Positions 1-6,990 are shown, numbered from the stretch's first letter. The stretch: 14,568 bases of DNA from CAWHOW01 sp050013795 (GCA_050013795.1 JBEKEO010000062.1:1-14568); one strand, 5' to 3'. Notes: a model not told the origin generated them from the sequence alone. Made by a program: numbers and translations.

Positions 1-7
1 TTTTTGT

Positions 8-51
<44 letters not shown>

Positions 52-82
52 GCCTCTTCCCTCTTATCCCTCAATACAATAT

Positions 83-131
83 GTCATTCCGAACCCTTCC
101 TTCGTCAGGATAAACTCCGTGAGGAATCTTT
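83..131. repeat. Short dispersed intergenic repeat, copy 1
   Basis: The stretch contains a 26-bp segment (94-119, core TTCGTCAGGATAAACTCC) that recurs exactly, in opposite orientation, at 7667-7692. Here it is framed by GTCATTCC on the left and GAGGAATC on the right, giving a weak ATTCC/GGAAT inverted pair. It lies outside genes. It looks like a fragment of a family of small palindromic intergenic repeats; the family itself is not something I can name. Confidence 0.65.
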
Positions 132-199
132 ATTAACTACAGCATCAAATCATTTTTACCCGACATGATTTTTTTAACAAAAAAAATATTCTCAAAACC

Positions 200-230
200 T
201 TTGATATTACAGAGTTTCGCTTTATATTTG
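200..230 (+). promoter_or_regulatory. Bacteroidota-type promoter for the 147-aa gene
   Basis: TTTG (200-203) and TATATTTG (223-230) are separated by 19 bases, matching the TTTG / TAnnTTTG consensus read by the primary sigma factor of this phylum. Transcription would start about 6 bases downstream, leaving a leader of roughly 60 bases before the ATG at 296. Confidence 0.65.
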
Positions 231-295
231 CATGTGATAGTTGTTTGAAATGCCTGTAAAATATGTTATAACCACATAACCATCCTCTCAAAGCC

Positions 296-739
296 ATGAA
301 GAAAGCCACATCTGTGATATTGCCAGCTGATGTACTCAGATTCATATTGAATGCGTTCAATAAAAAAGGGAAACGCAGCAGAAGAGCCGGAAGTTACGGC
401 TATATCCACGATCTTACGAAGTCTATCACTAATTTTATGGATAATAAACGAGGGTGCTTTCCCGAACTGGATGCCTTGTTTGCCCATGGAGTTACGGAGT
501 GCATGGTGAAAAGGGCGTTTAATTTAAAAACTCCTTACGGCGCCACCAAAGATATGCGCAATATACTTGCCCTTTATGCCAGCAATGGCAAACTGAACTG
601 GAACCAGTTTATAGAAAAACGCTTTCCCCACCATATTTCTTTGCTTGACAAAAATATGGAGAACACAGTACCCCGCCGCCAGAAACACACTATTGACGAG
701 CTATACGACCTGGTGTACCAGTATCTGACAAAAAGGTAG
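296..739 (+). CDS. Hypothetical protein, 147 aa, basic, likely cytoplasmic
   Basis: I do not recognise the family. The product has no signal peptide or membrane segment. It carries a Lys/Arg cluster at residues 23-30 (KKGKRSRR), then an aromatic helix-prone stretch (32-50), and a compact central region around residues 54-105 containing FPELDALFAHGVTE and PYGATKDMRNILALYAS, followed by a charged C-terminus. The basic patch and helical character would fit a nucleic-acid-binding or regulatory protein, but no helix-turn-helix can be assigned. The ATG at 296 follows a good promoter. An 83-bp gap with its own -7-like box separates it from the next gene, so the two need not be co-transcribed. Confidence 0.75.
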   Translation: MKKATSVILPADVLRFILNAFNKKGKRSRRAGSYGYIHDLTKSITNFMDNKRGCFPELDALFAHGVTECMVKRAFNLKTPYGATKDMRNILALYASNGKLNWNQFIEKRFPHHISLLDKNMENTVPRRQKHTIDELYDLVYQYLTKR

Positions 740-743
740 TTAT

Positions 744-761
744 GACATTTAAATAAATGTC
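744..761. promoter_or_regulatory. Perfect 7-bp dyad upstream of the 251-aa gene
   Basis: GACATTT (744-750) and AAATGTC (755-761) form a perfect inverted repeat around AAAT, and a further AAATGTC half-site follows at about 765-771. It lies just upstream of the TAACTTTG box, which suits an operator, but there is no direct evidence of a regulator. It lacks a T-tract, so it is not a standard terminator. Confidence 0.3.
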
Positions 762-774
762 TAAAATGTCACGG

Positions 775-782
775 TAACTTTG
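775..782 (+). promoter_or_regulatory. TAnnTTTG -7 box for the 251-aa gene
   Basis: TAACTTTG matches the Bacteroidota -7 element and lies 40 bases before the ATG at 823. No good TTTG is found 19-21 bases upstream, so the promoter is weak or regulated. Confidence 0.4.
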
Positions 783-822
783 TTTCGTCAATTTCAATAT
801 ATAAACTTAATTCCTTTATTGT

Positions 823-1578
823 ATGAAAACAACACAGAAAAAAGCCAAGATATCGCTCGAGTACGAAGTTATGCCCGCTCCCGAGCTTGTATCATTTGGT
901 AACGGTACGGAGACCGCTTTAGCAGGGAATGCCTTCTTCCCCAGCCTGCCGATACCTACAACTACCATTGGCGCTTACTGTACTGCGGTGCAAAACGACC
1001 TGAATAAGGTCGCCGCCGGAAATACATCAAAAGCGCTTACCAAACTTTTGGCGCAGGATGCCGACATCCTGATGACTGCTCTTACCACTAACGGGCATTA
1101 TGTGGAAGACACTGCAAATACCGTTGCTGCCGGTAACCTGGCTAAAGCCCAGCAGATGATCAACAGCAGCGGGTATAAATTAAAAAAGAAAGGTACGCCC
1201 CACCCGAGGGTTTTCGAAGTAATGAAATCGGGTGTTCAATGGGTTCACCTACGTACTAAATCCGTAGGCAAGCGTGCCGGTTATGTATGGAGATATGCTC
1301 CTGTTTCCGCTAAAGGCGTAGTTCCGACCACCTGGAGCTACCTTATTTTTACCCTTGAAGCTGAACTGCTCATCAACAACCTGAAAAGCTCAACTATCTA
1401 TGCTTTCCAGTTTGCAAGCATATTGCCGGTGTCGCATCATAAAAATGTGCCGGTATTGACTCCTATTGTCGTTAAAGCAGCTACCACGCTGTCCACTACA
1501 AAGTCGAGTAAAGCTACTTTTACCGATGGGCAGACACAGTTGCAGTTTAGCGACAGCATTTATTTCACTGTACAGTAA
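823..1578 (+). CDS. Fibronectin-III-like hypothetical protein, 251 aa
   Basis: The protein has no signal peptide. Residues about 41-117 are Ala/Leu/Asn-rich and look like a helical bundle (FPSLPIPTTTIGAYCTAVQ, then LTKLLAQDADILMTALT and an SSGYKLKKKG turn). Residues about 129-205 have the spacing of a fibronectin type III-like beta domain, including GYVWRYAP, WSYLIFTLEA, and YAFQFASILPVS. This helical-plus-FN3 layout is common in uncharacterised Bacteroidota proteins of 200-250 aa; the role is unknown. A Ser/Thr-rich tail ends the chain. An isolated transcription unit is likely, with its own -7 box upstream and a strong terminator 23 bases after the stop. Base composition is GC-rich compared with the operon that begins at 2305. 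Confidence 0.8.
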   Translation: MKTTQKKAKISLEYEVMPAPELVSFGNGTETALAGNAFFPSLPIPTTTIGAYCTAVQNDLNKVAAGNTSKALTKLLAQDADILMTALTTNGHYVEDTANTVAAGNLAKAQQMINSSGYKLKKKGTPHPRVFEVMKSGVQWVHLRTKSVGKRAGYVWRYAPVSAKGVVPTTWSYLIFTLEAELLINNLKSSTIYAFQFASILPVSHHKNVPVLTPIVVKAATTLSTTKSSKATFTDGQTQLQFSDSIYFTVQ

Positions 1579-1601
1579 AAGCAGGTATTAAAGAAGGCGG
1601 T

Positions 1602-1632
1602 CCCCTTCCCGAAACGGAAGGGGATTTTTTTT
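1602..1632 (+). terminator. Rho-independent terminator after the 251-aa gene
   Basis: CCCCTTCC (1602-1609) pairs perfectly with GGAAGGGG (1616-1623) around a 6-base loop, followed by eight T (1625-1632). It lies just past the stop at 1576-1578 and is the clearest plus-strand terminator in the window. Confidence 0.9.
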
Positions 1633-1655
1633 ATGTCTCCGCTGACGGGAGCATT

Positions 1656-2033
1656 ATTGATGGTGGCAATCGTTTTAACGAAGGTGGTAATCGTGATAAC
1701 GAAAGCAACCATCGTCTTAACGAAGGTGACAATCGTGATAACGAAGGTAGAAATCGTGTTAACGAAGGTAATCATCGTGATAACGAAGGTAGAAATCGTG
1801 ATGACGAAGGTAACCATCGTGTTAACGAAGGTAGTAATCGTGATGACGAAAGTAACCATCGTGTTAACGAAGATGGTAATCGTGTTAACGAAGGCGGTAA
1901 TCGTGATAACGAAGGTGACCATCGTGTTAACGAAGGTGGTAATCGTGATAACGAAAGTAACCATCGTGTTAACGAAGGTGGTAATCGTGATGACGAAGGC
2001 GACCATCGTCTTAACGATGGCGTCCACCACGAT
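1656..2033. repeat. Tandem array of 21-bp units (about 18 copies)
   Basis: From 1677 to 2033 there are seventeen consecutive 21-bp units, preceded by one degenerate unit (1656-1676). Units start AACGAAGG or GACGAAGG, vary in bases 7-13, and end ATCGTGAT or ATCGTGTT. The two endings and the AAT/CAT choice before CGT tend to alternate, giving an imperfect 42-bp higher-order period, so the array probably grew by copying unit pairs. The last unit (2013-2033) is the most diverged. Because 21 is a multiple of three, the consensus unit is stop-free in five of six frames; only the plus frame reading TGG-TAA is closed. Long open frames here therefore carry little weight: a 174-aa plus frame (1633-2157) gives TKVVIVI-type heptads, a plus frame without an ATG start gives NEGGNRD-type heptads, and a 156-aa minus frame gives FVITITT-type heptads. 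None has a promoter or recognised domain. There are no spacers, so this is not CRISPR. Confidence 0.9.
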
Positions 2034-2231
2034 AAAAGCGGATTTAAAATGCCTGAAAATTACCTTAATTTGGTCAGAAGCCGCTTTAGGGCGGTTAAAG
2101 GTGGTTTGGGGGTTGGTAGAGATGGCCCCCTTAATTATGAAAACAGGGCATATATAATATTCCGATTATTGTTGACAGCCCTATAAAACAAAGCTTATTA
2201 TCGCTAGGTCGATAAAATTAATTTATTAAAA
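2034..2231. other. Non-coding stretch between 21-bp array and operon promoter
   Basis: About 200 bases lie between the array and the operon promoter. One plus frame stays open from the array to a TAA at 2184-2186 (including the residues GFKMPENYLNLVRSRF), but it has no convincing start and no domain I recognise; it may be a decayed gene tail. From about 2150 the sequence turns strongly AT-rich, as expected next to a promoter. Confidence 0.4.
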
Positions 2232-2263
2232 TTTGACTTTTTATTTTTTATGTTTTACATTTG
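2232..2263 (+). promoter_or_regulatory. Strong Bacteroidota promoter of the three-gene operon
   Basis: TTTG (2232-2235) and TACATTTG (2256-2263) are 20 bases apart, an essentially perfect match to the phylum's promoter. The A-rich leader of about 35 bases before the ATG at 2305 has no Shine-Dalgarno sequence, as is normal in the group. The next two genes follow with gaps of 21 and 9 bases and no visible promoter, so this site probably drives all three. Confidence 0.8.
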
Positions 2264-2304
2264 AAAAATGAAAGAAAATAAATATATAACTAAACCATCA
2301 ACCC

Positions 2305-4008
2305 ATGAAAAGAAGAATAATTACTATTGTTACAATCATTTTTTTTGCACACCTTAGTGTATTTTCACAAACCAATGTAAGTGGCAAAGCTCATCCGAGA
2401 TATTATCTGATAGTCGGGGCTTATAGCACATTGCAGGATGCCAACGATGCTGTGGACAATCTTAAATTAAAAGGCTTTGCAGCGGAAGTAGTACCGGGAT
2501 TAACCGATTATGGCACTTACCGCGTTGCATATTGCAGTTATGATGATAAAGATGCCGCACAACAGAAAACAAATCAAATGAAAGCGCAGGGTTATACTTC
2601 AGTTTGGATATATACAGGTAACGTTACAGATACTAATGTGCAAAATAATGCGCCTGTTACAAATAATCAAAATAAGGGAAAAATAACAACTCAAGAACAA
2701 CCACCGCAATTTAAGAATGCAGACGAAAGAGCTGCTGCATTAAAAAAAGCGTTAAACAGGGCAAGTGCTGCCGAAGATATTGCAAATCAATCTAAATCAA
2801 AAGAGGATTGGCAAAGCGTAATTGAAGAATATAAAAATGTAACAAAGATAGACCCTGCTAATTCGCTTAGTTATTACAAAATAGGATATGCAAGCGAAAC
2901 TATAGAAGATTATGACAATGCAATAATTTATTATAATAAATATCTTCAGGTTGACCCAAAATCATCTATAGCAGAAAAGGTACAAACCAATATTGATAAG
3001 CTTGAATACAAACGGGACAAATCAAAAAAACAAGTAGTATTATCAAAAAGTGTTAACGGTTTATGGGAATCAGATTTAATTGATAAAAAGACTAAACGAC
3101 CTTATTGGATATTTACAATTGACCAGTTTGATAATGATATGAGGGTTTCTGTTTCTCCTAAAAGTTTTTTATATAAACCTGCTTTTACTTTTCCCACTGC
3201 CATTGCTTTAAAAGATAAAAACAAATTGCATTTTATGTTTACTACCGATGTTAATATAAATATCAAAGAAGACTTAAATGCCGCTTCAAGTATTTTAAAT
3301 GCATTAGATGGCGTGCAATCAGCAGTTTCTTCGGTCCCTGTAATAGGTGCTGCCGCTTCAATTATCGGGGCTGTTCCGGCAAAAGCCAAAAATGATAAAT
3401 CTACTTATATTTTTAGCCTTGATCTTTCAGATACAACAAAATTATCCGGTAAATACAATGCTAAAGAATATGAAACAATATCCGGGCAATCTCCAAAAAC
3501 TCTTAGTGATAATATCGTTGATTTAACTTTGACTAAAACCACTCAAAGTAATCTGGATAATTTAAAAGTAAGTAAAATATATCATCCAACGAGTGCATTT
3601 TTATTATCGTTTGTTTGCCCTGGTATTGGTCAATTCTTAAATAAACAAACCGGAAAAGGATTCATTTTTCTTGGTTCGGCAGTAGTTTTAACAGCATTTA
3701 TTCTCACAGTGGGAATAGATAGAGAGACAGATACAGAACCAGATGGAACTACTTATACTTGGGCGATGGGTCCAAATGCTTTAGGTATAGTTTTAATTGG
3801 TGTCGGAGGAATTGATTATTTATGGTCACTGCTTGATGCTCCTATTTCTGCAAGTAAGCTTAATAAGCAATATGGTTATACCTCTAATACGATTTATGAA
3901 AATAAAAATCTTTGTTTAAAATTAAATCCAGGTATTACTTCTTCTTTAGCATTTTCAGGAAATCGGACAGTTGCAACAGGGATGGGTTTGTCGTTGTGTT
4001 TTAAATAG
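2305..4008 (+). CDS. Envelope protein: SPOR, TPR and PGxGQ hydrophobic segment
   Basis: A signal peptide (residues 1-22, cut near FSQ-TN) leads to a SPOR domain at about 31-104 (YYLIVGAYSTLQDANDAVDN through YTSVWIYTG); SPOR domains bind denuded peptidoglycan glycan strands. An Asn/Gln-rich linker follows (105-137). Next is a TPR-like helical region (about 164-222, with YYKIGYASETIEDYDNAIIY), and then a conserved beta-rich domain (247-316, GLWESDL, RPYWIFTIDQFDNDMR, AFTFPTAIALKDKNKL). A small-residue helical stretch spans 325-360. Residues 429-508 hold PGIGQFLNKQTGKG and hydrophobic segments, similar to the PGxGQ motif in DUF5683/TM2-like proteins of Bacteroidota. The tail (535-567) is amphipathic and ends LSLCFK, like a last outer-membrane strand. 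It is probably periplasmic and membrane-attached. It is first in the operon, and residues 141-567 are duplicated in the next gene. The precise role is unknown. Confidence 0.85.
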   Translation: MKRRIITIVTIIFFAHLSVFSQTNVSGKAHPRYYLIVGAYSTLQDANDAVDNLKLKGFAAEVVPGLTDYGTYRVAYCSYDDKDAAQQKTNQMKAQGYTSVWIYTGNVTDTNVQNNAPVTNNQNKGKITTQEQPPQFKNADERAAALKKALNRASAAEDIANQSKSKEDWQSVIEEYKNVTKIDPANSLSYYKIGYASETIEDYDNAIIYYNKYLQVDPKSSIAEKVQTNIDKLEYKRDKSKKQVVLSKSVNGLWESDLIDKKTKRPYWIFTIDQFDNDMRVSVSPKSFLYKPAFTFPTAIALKDKNKLHFMFTTDVNINIKEDLNAASSILNALDGVQSAVSSVPVIGAAASIIGAVPAKAKNDKSTYIFSLDLSDTTKLSGKYNAKEYETISGQSPKTLSDNIVDLTLTKTTQSNLDNLKVSKIYHPTSAFLLSFVCPGIGQFLNKQTGKGFIFLGSAVVLTAFILTVGIDRETDTEPDGTTYTWAMGPNALGIVLIGVGGIDYLWSLLDAPISASKLNKQYGYTSNTIYENKNLCLKLNPGITSSLAFSGNRTVATGMGLSLCFK

Positions 4009-4029
4009 AAAAATAAAGTTATAATATAT

Positions 4030-5355
4030 ATGGAAGCAAGAAAAACACTATTAAGCATTGTTCTTATTCTGGTAACTTATTGCTTTTGCTATAGCCAGAC
4101 TTTAACACCCGAATTAAAGAAAGCCCTTGACAGAGCCGATGCTGCTAAAGAAATAGCAAAACAATCGAACGCTAAAGAAGATTGGCAGGATGCTATAATC
4201 GAATATAAAAAGGCCGTTGATATTGACCCGACTTATGCACAGTCCTATTATAATATAGGTTATATAAGCGAAGCGATTGAGGATTATGATAACGCCATTA
4301 AATATTATAATAAATATCTGGCATTAGATCCCAAATCGGCTATTGCAGAAGAAATTCAGACTAAGGTAAACAAACTTGAATACAAAAGAGATAAAAATAA
4401 AAAACAAATAGTATTATCGAAAAGCGTTAACGGTATATGGAAATCCGATTTGGTTAATCCAAAGACAGGTCGTCCATACTGGATATTTACTATTGACCAG
4501 TTTGATAATGATATGAGGGTTTCTATTTCACCTAAATCACAATTTTATCTTACAGCTTTTACTTTTCCAACTGCAATAGCACTGAAAGATAAAAACAAAC
4601 TGCACTTTATGTTTACTACCGATGTTAGCGTAAATCCCAAAGAAGCCTTAACTGCATCTTCCAATATTTTAAATGCATTAGATGGGGTGCAATCAATGGT
4701 TTCTTCAATTCCATTTGCAAGTACAGCCGCTTCTATAATAGGGGCTGTTCCGGCAAAAGCGAAAAATAAAAAAAGCACATATATATTTAGTCTTGATCTT
4801 TCTGATACTACAAAGTTATTTGGTAAATACAATGCCAAAAAATATGTGACACCACAAGGAGAAACAACAAAAACTATTTCAGACAGCATTAAAACAGTTA
4901 CCTTCTCAAAGATGAATCAGTACGAATATGATGCTTTAAAAACAAAAAAAATATATCACCATAAAGTAAGCGGATTTGGTGCTTTTTGTTTATCATTAGC
5001 AACTCCTGGCGGTGGTCAGTTATTAAATAAACAATATGGAAAATTTATTTATCTGGGAATTCTTCCTGTTGCAGCAATTTTTAGTACAGTCATGGCACCG
5101 GAGGATTCAGGTGGTAATCCACCTGCTATTACAGAAATATTAAGTGCTATGGGGTTCCTTTTACATATATATTCGGCAATTGAAGCACCAATTGCATCAC
5201 ATAAAATAAACAAAGAAAATGGTTATGCATCTAATAAAATTTATAAAAATAAAAACCTTTGTTTAAAACTTAATCCGAGTATTACTTCTTCTTTAGCATA
5301 TTCAGGAAACCATACGATTGCAACAGGAATGGGCTTATCATTGTGTTTTAAATAA
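4030..5355 (+). CDS. SPOR-less paralogue of the preceding envelope protein
   Basis: This 441-aa protein aligns end to end with residues 141-567 of its neighbour but goes straight from signal peptide (1-22, ending CYSQ) into the TPR region (about 47-105), with no SPOR domain or linker. The beta-rich domain (128-200) contains a 24-residue block identical to the neighbour (176-199), while the underlying codons differ mostly at third positions, showing that both copies are kept under protein-level selection. The hydrophobic PGxGQ region (about 315-390, TPGGGQLLNKQYGK) is much more diverged, whereas the tail NLCLKLNP...GLSLCFK is nearly identical. The start is 21 bases after the upstream stop and shares its promoter. 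It arose by tandem duplication with gain or loss of SPOR; the pair could form a hetero-complex, which is inference. Confidence 0.85.
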   Translation: MEARKTLLSIVLILVTYCFCYSQTLTPELKKALDRADAAKEIAKQSNAKEDWQDAIIEYKKAVDIDPTYAQSYYNIGYISEAIEDYDNAIKYYNKYLALDPKSAIAEEIQTKVNKLEYKRDKNKKQIVLSKSVNGIWKSDLVNPKTGRPYWIFTIDQFDNDMRVSISPKSQFYLTAFTFPTAIALKDKNKLHFMFTTDVSVNPKEALTASSNILNALDGVQSMVSSIPFASTAASIIGAVPAKAKNKKSTYIFSLDLSDTTKLFGKYNAKKYVTPQGETTKTISDSIKTVTFSKMNQYEYDALKTKKIYHHKVSGFGAFCLSLATPGGGQLLNKQYGKFIYLGILPVAAIFSTVMAPEDSGGNPPAITEILSAMGFLLHIYSAIEAPIASHKINKENGYASNKIYKNKNLCLKLNPSITSSLAYSGNHTIATGMGLSLCFK

Positions 5356-5364
5356 AACTTTCAA

Positions 5365-6960
5365 ATGAAATTGTTTTCAAAAAGAATATATGTTGTTATT
5401 ATTTGCTTATTAATTATTTGCAGATATAATATAACTTATTCGCAAAGTACTGCGCAAAGCAATAATTGTGATAAATTCTTAAATGATCAAGGTGCAGTTC
5501 ATACTTCCTGGCAAGGTTTTTATAATTACGCTAAATGTTTTAATCCTGAAATGTCATCACCATGTTGCAATGCTTGGGCAAATTGGATGTATGCAAGTCA
5601 GACGCGTATGTGGGAACTCGTTAAAAGTAATACAACAACGACTGTTAGTTATTGGGCTACTTTTGATAATAATAATAAAGATTATCAATATTATAGGTCA
5701 CATTGTGGGAATGCAACGACGCAAAATAATCTTAATAATCCGACAAATAATATTCCTACTAGCCCTGCAAGCAATACCAATACTGTAATCCCTACAAATT
5801 ATAATAATCCTGCTGGTACTTCAAATAATACTAATCCTGTTAATTCGGCGAGTAATAACAATCCTGCGAATACAGTCAGTAATACTTTCGATCCTCAAAA
5901 TTATGGTAATAATACTTACGATCCTCAAAATTATGGCAATAATGTATTTCCCAATGGGCAAAACAATCAAGGTGCGCAAAATGATAAATCGGATGATAAT
6001 GTAACTCAACCTCCTGAAGATTTATCAGGAAATATAACTGGGTCTGGTGAAGCAAATGGAGCAACAGGTGCAATAGGGACAAAAGGAGATGAAGGGGTAA
6101 CCGGTACAACAGGTACAAATGAACCTACCGGAACAAATGCAGCAACTGGTGTTGATGGAGCAACAGGTTCAAAAGCTGAAGAAGGGGCAACCGGCTCAAC
6201 CGGAGATGCAGATATTAATGAACCCAAACAAGTGGGAGCAACAACAACAGAAACGCCTTCAGAAGATCAAGGAAAAGTAGCAACCGTGCCACCTACAGAA
6301 CAACAAGAAAAAACAACAAATGAAGCACCTACAGATAAACAAAATAATCAAGGAAGTACTGATGAAAATAATGGAGACAAGAATAATTATCATTTAGAAA
6401 TGGGATATAATAAAGACAAAGGTTCTACGGAAATTAAAAAAGTGGATGATGATAATAGTACTGTCCCTACATCTACTCCAGGTTCCGCGACCAGTAATTC
6501 TTCTACGGATATTACAAATAGTAATAATTCTGAAGGTAATAACTCGGCTATAGGTTCTGCTGCCGGTAATATAGCTGGTGTAGGCGATAATTCAAATTCA
6601 GTAAATCCTAATGCTGGTACTTCAGTAAATACCGGTACGGGTTCGGCTTTAGGAGCAGCTATTGGTAGTAATTCTGCAACCATAGAAGGGCTTAATCAAT
6701 TAGAAAATATTATTAAAACAGGGAAGTTACTTTCTGCTTTTGTTAGTATAACACCTTTTATTGCCAATTTATCAGATGTTGACCCTAGTACACCTCTAAA
6801 TATTTCAACAATGGATTGGTCTCTCATTGCAAAAGCAGCAAAAGCTTGTAGCGACATCACAAAGGATGAATGTTATAAATTTTGTACTATTGATATGGCC
6901 CAAAATAGGGATAAAGCAAATGAGGAATTTTGGATAGAAATGTCGAACAAATTCAGATAA
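5365..6960 (+). CDS. Large secreted protein, Cys/Trp-rich ends and collagen-like middle
   Basis: A signal peptide (residues 1-26, ending TYSQ) precedes a compact N-terminal domain (27-115) with five cysteines (35, 58, 67, 68, 114) and five tryptophans (49, 71, 74, 83, 97). The middle (116-438) is low-complexity Asn/Thr/Ser/Pro-rich. Within it, residues 232-280 run as Gly-X-Y triplets (GATGAIGTKGDEG...), with Gly in 14 of 17 positions and Thr often third, as in bacterial collagen-like proteins such as spore-surface BclA. A helical C-terminal domain (440-531) has three more cysteines (495, 503, 507). No sortase, lipobox or type IX sorting signal is present. Starting 9 bases after the upstream stop, it is co-transcribed with the paralogous pair, so a surface stalk or matrix role linked to them is plausible but unproven. 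I do not recognise the family of either end domain. Confidence 0.85.
   Translation: MKLFSKRIYVVIICLLIICRYNITYSQSTAQSNNCDKFLNDQGAVHTSWQGFYNYAKCFNPEMSSPCCNAWANWMYASQTRMWELVKSNTTTTVSYWATFDNNNKDYQYYRSHCGNATTQNNLNNPTNNIPTSPASNTNTVIPTNYNNPAGTSNNTNPVNSASNNNPANTVSNTFDPQNYGNNTYDPQNYGNNVFPNGQNNQGAQNDKSDDNVTQPPEDLSGNITGSGEANGATGAIGTKGDEGVTGTTGTNEPTGTNAATGVDGATGSKAEEGATGSTGDADINEPKQVGATTTETPSEDQGKVATVPPTEQQEKTTNEAPTDKQNNQGSTDENNGDKNNYHLEMGYNKDKGSTEIKKVDDDNSTVPTSTPGSATSNSSTDITNSNNSEGNNSAIGSAAGNIAGVGDNSNSVNPNAGTSVNTGTGSALGAAIGSNSATIEGLNQLENIIKTGKLLSAFVSITPFIANLSDVDPSTPLNISTMDWSLIAKAAKACSDITKDECYKFCTIDMAQNRDKANEEFWIEMSNKFR
5881..5940 (+). repeat. 30-bp in-frame tandem duplication
   Basis: Two adjacent 30-bp units (5881-5910 and 5911-5940) differ at only two bases and encode NTFDPQNYGN and NTYDPQNYGN in the Asn-rich part of the secreted protein. 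This is a recent in-frame duplication, so the linker length is likely to vary among strains. Confidence 0.85.
6058..6204 (+). repeat. Collagen-like Gly-X-Y coding stretch
   Basis: The segment encodes residues 232-280 of the secreted protein as 16 Gly-X-Y-type triplets plus a final Gly. Glycine is replaced at only three positions (Glu253, Ala259, Ala271). Thr is frequent in the third position and Pro is almost absent, the usual pattern of bacterial rather than animal collagen-like sequences. Confidence 0.75.
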
Positions 6961-6968
6961 TAATAAAT

Positions 6969-6990
6969 AATTGCAATCATATTTGCAATT
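6969..6990 (+). terminator. Possible weak stem-loop after the operon
   Basis: AATTGCAA (6969-6976) and TTGCAATT (6983-6990) form a perfect 8-bp inverted repeat 9 bases after the stop of the secreted-protein gene. It is AT-rich and lacks a T-tract, so it may only stabilise the 3' end or help termination weakly. Confidence 0.3.

Noticed and set aside
744..761. Terminator after the 147-aa gene
   Set aside because: The dyad is AT-rich with a short stem and no T-tract, so an operator-like site is the more cautious reading.
1560..2030. 156-aa minus-strand open frame of FVITITT heptads
   Set aside because: Same repeat, read on the other strand; it runs into the end of the 251-aa gene and has no promoter or signal peptide.
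1656..2033. CRISPR array
   Set aside because: Units are contiguous with no unique spacers, unit length is 21 bp, and there are no cas genes.
1633..2157. 174-aa plus-strand open frame of TKVVIVI heptads
   Set aside because: It begins at an ATG at the end of a strong terminator, has no promoter, and its openness is explained by a 21-bp stop-free repeat.
6006..6227. Antisense frame opposite the collagen-like stretch
   Set aside because: The regular Gly/Thr codons produce a Pro/Val-rich antisense frame without stops; the plus-strand gene explains the sequence.
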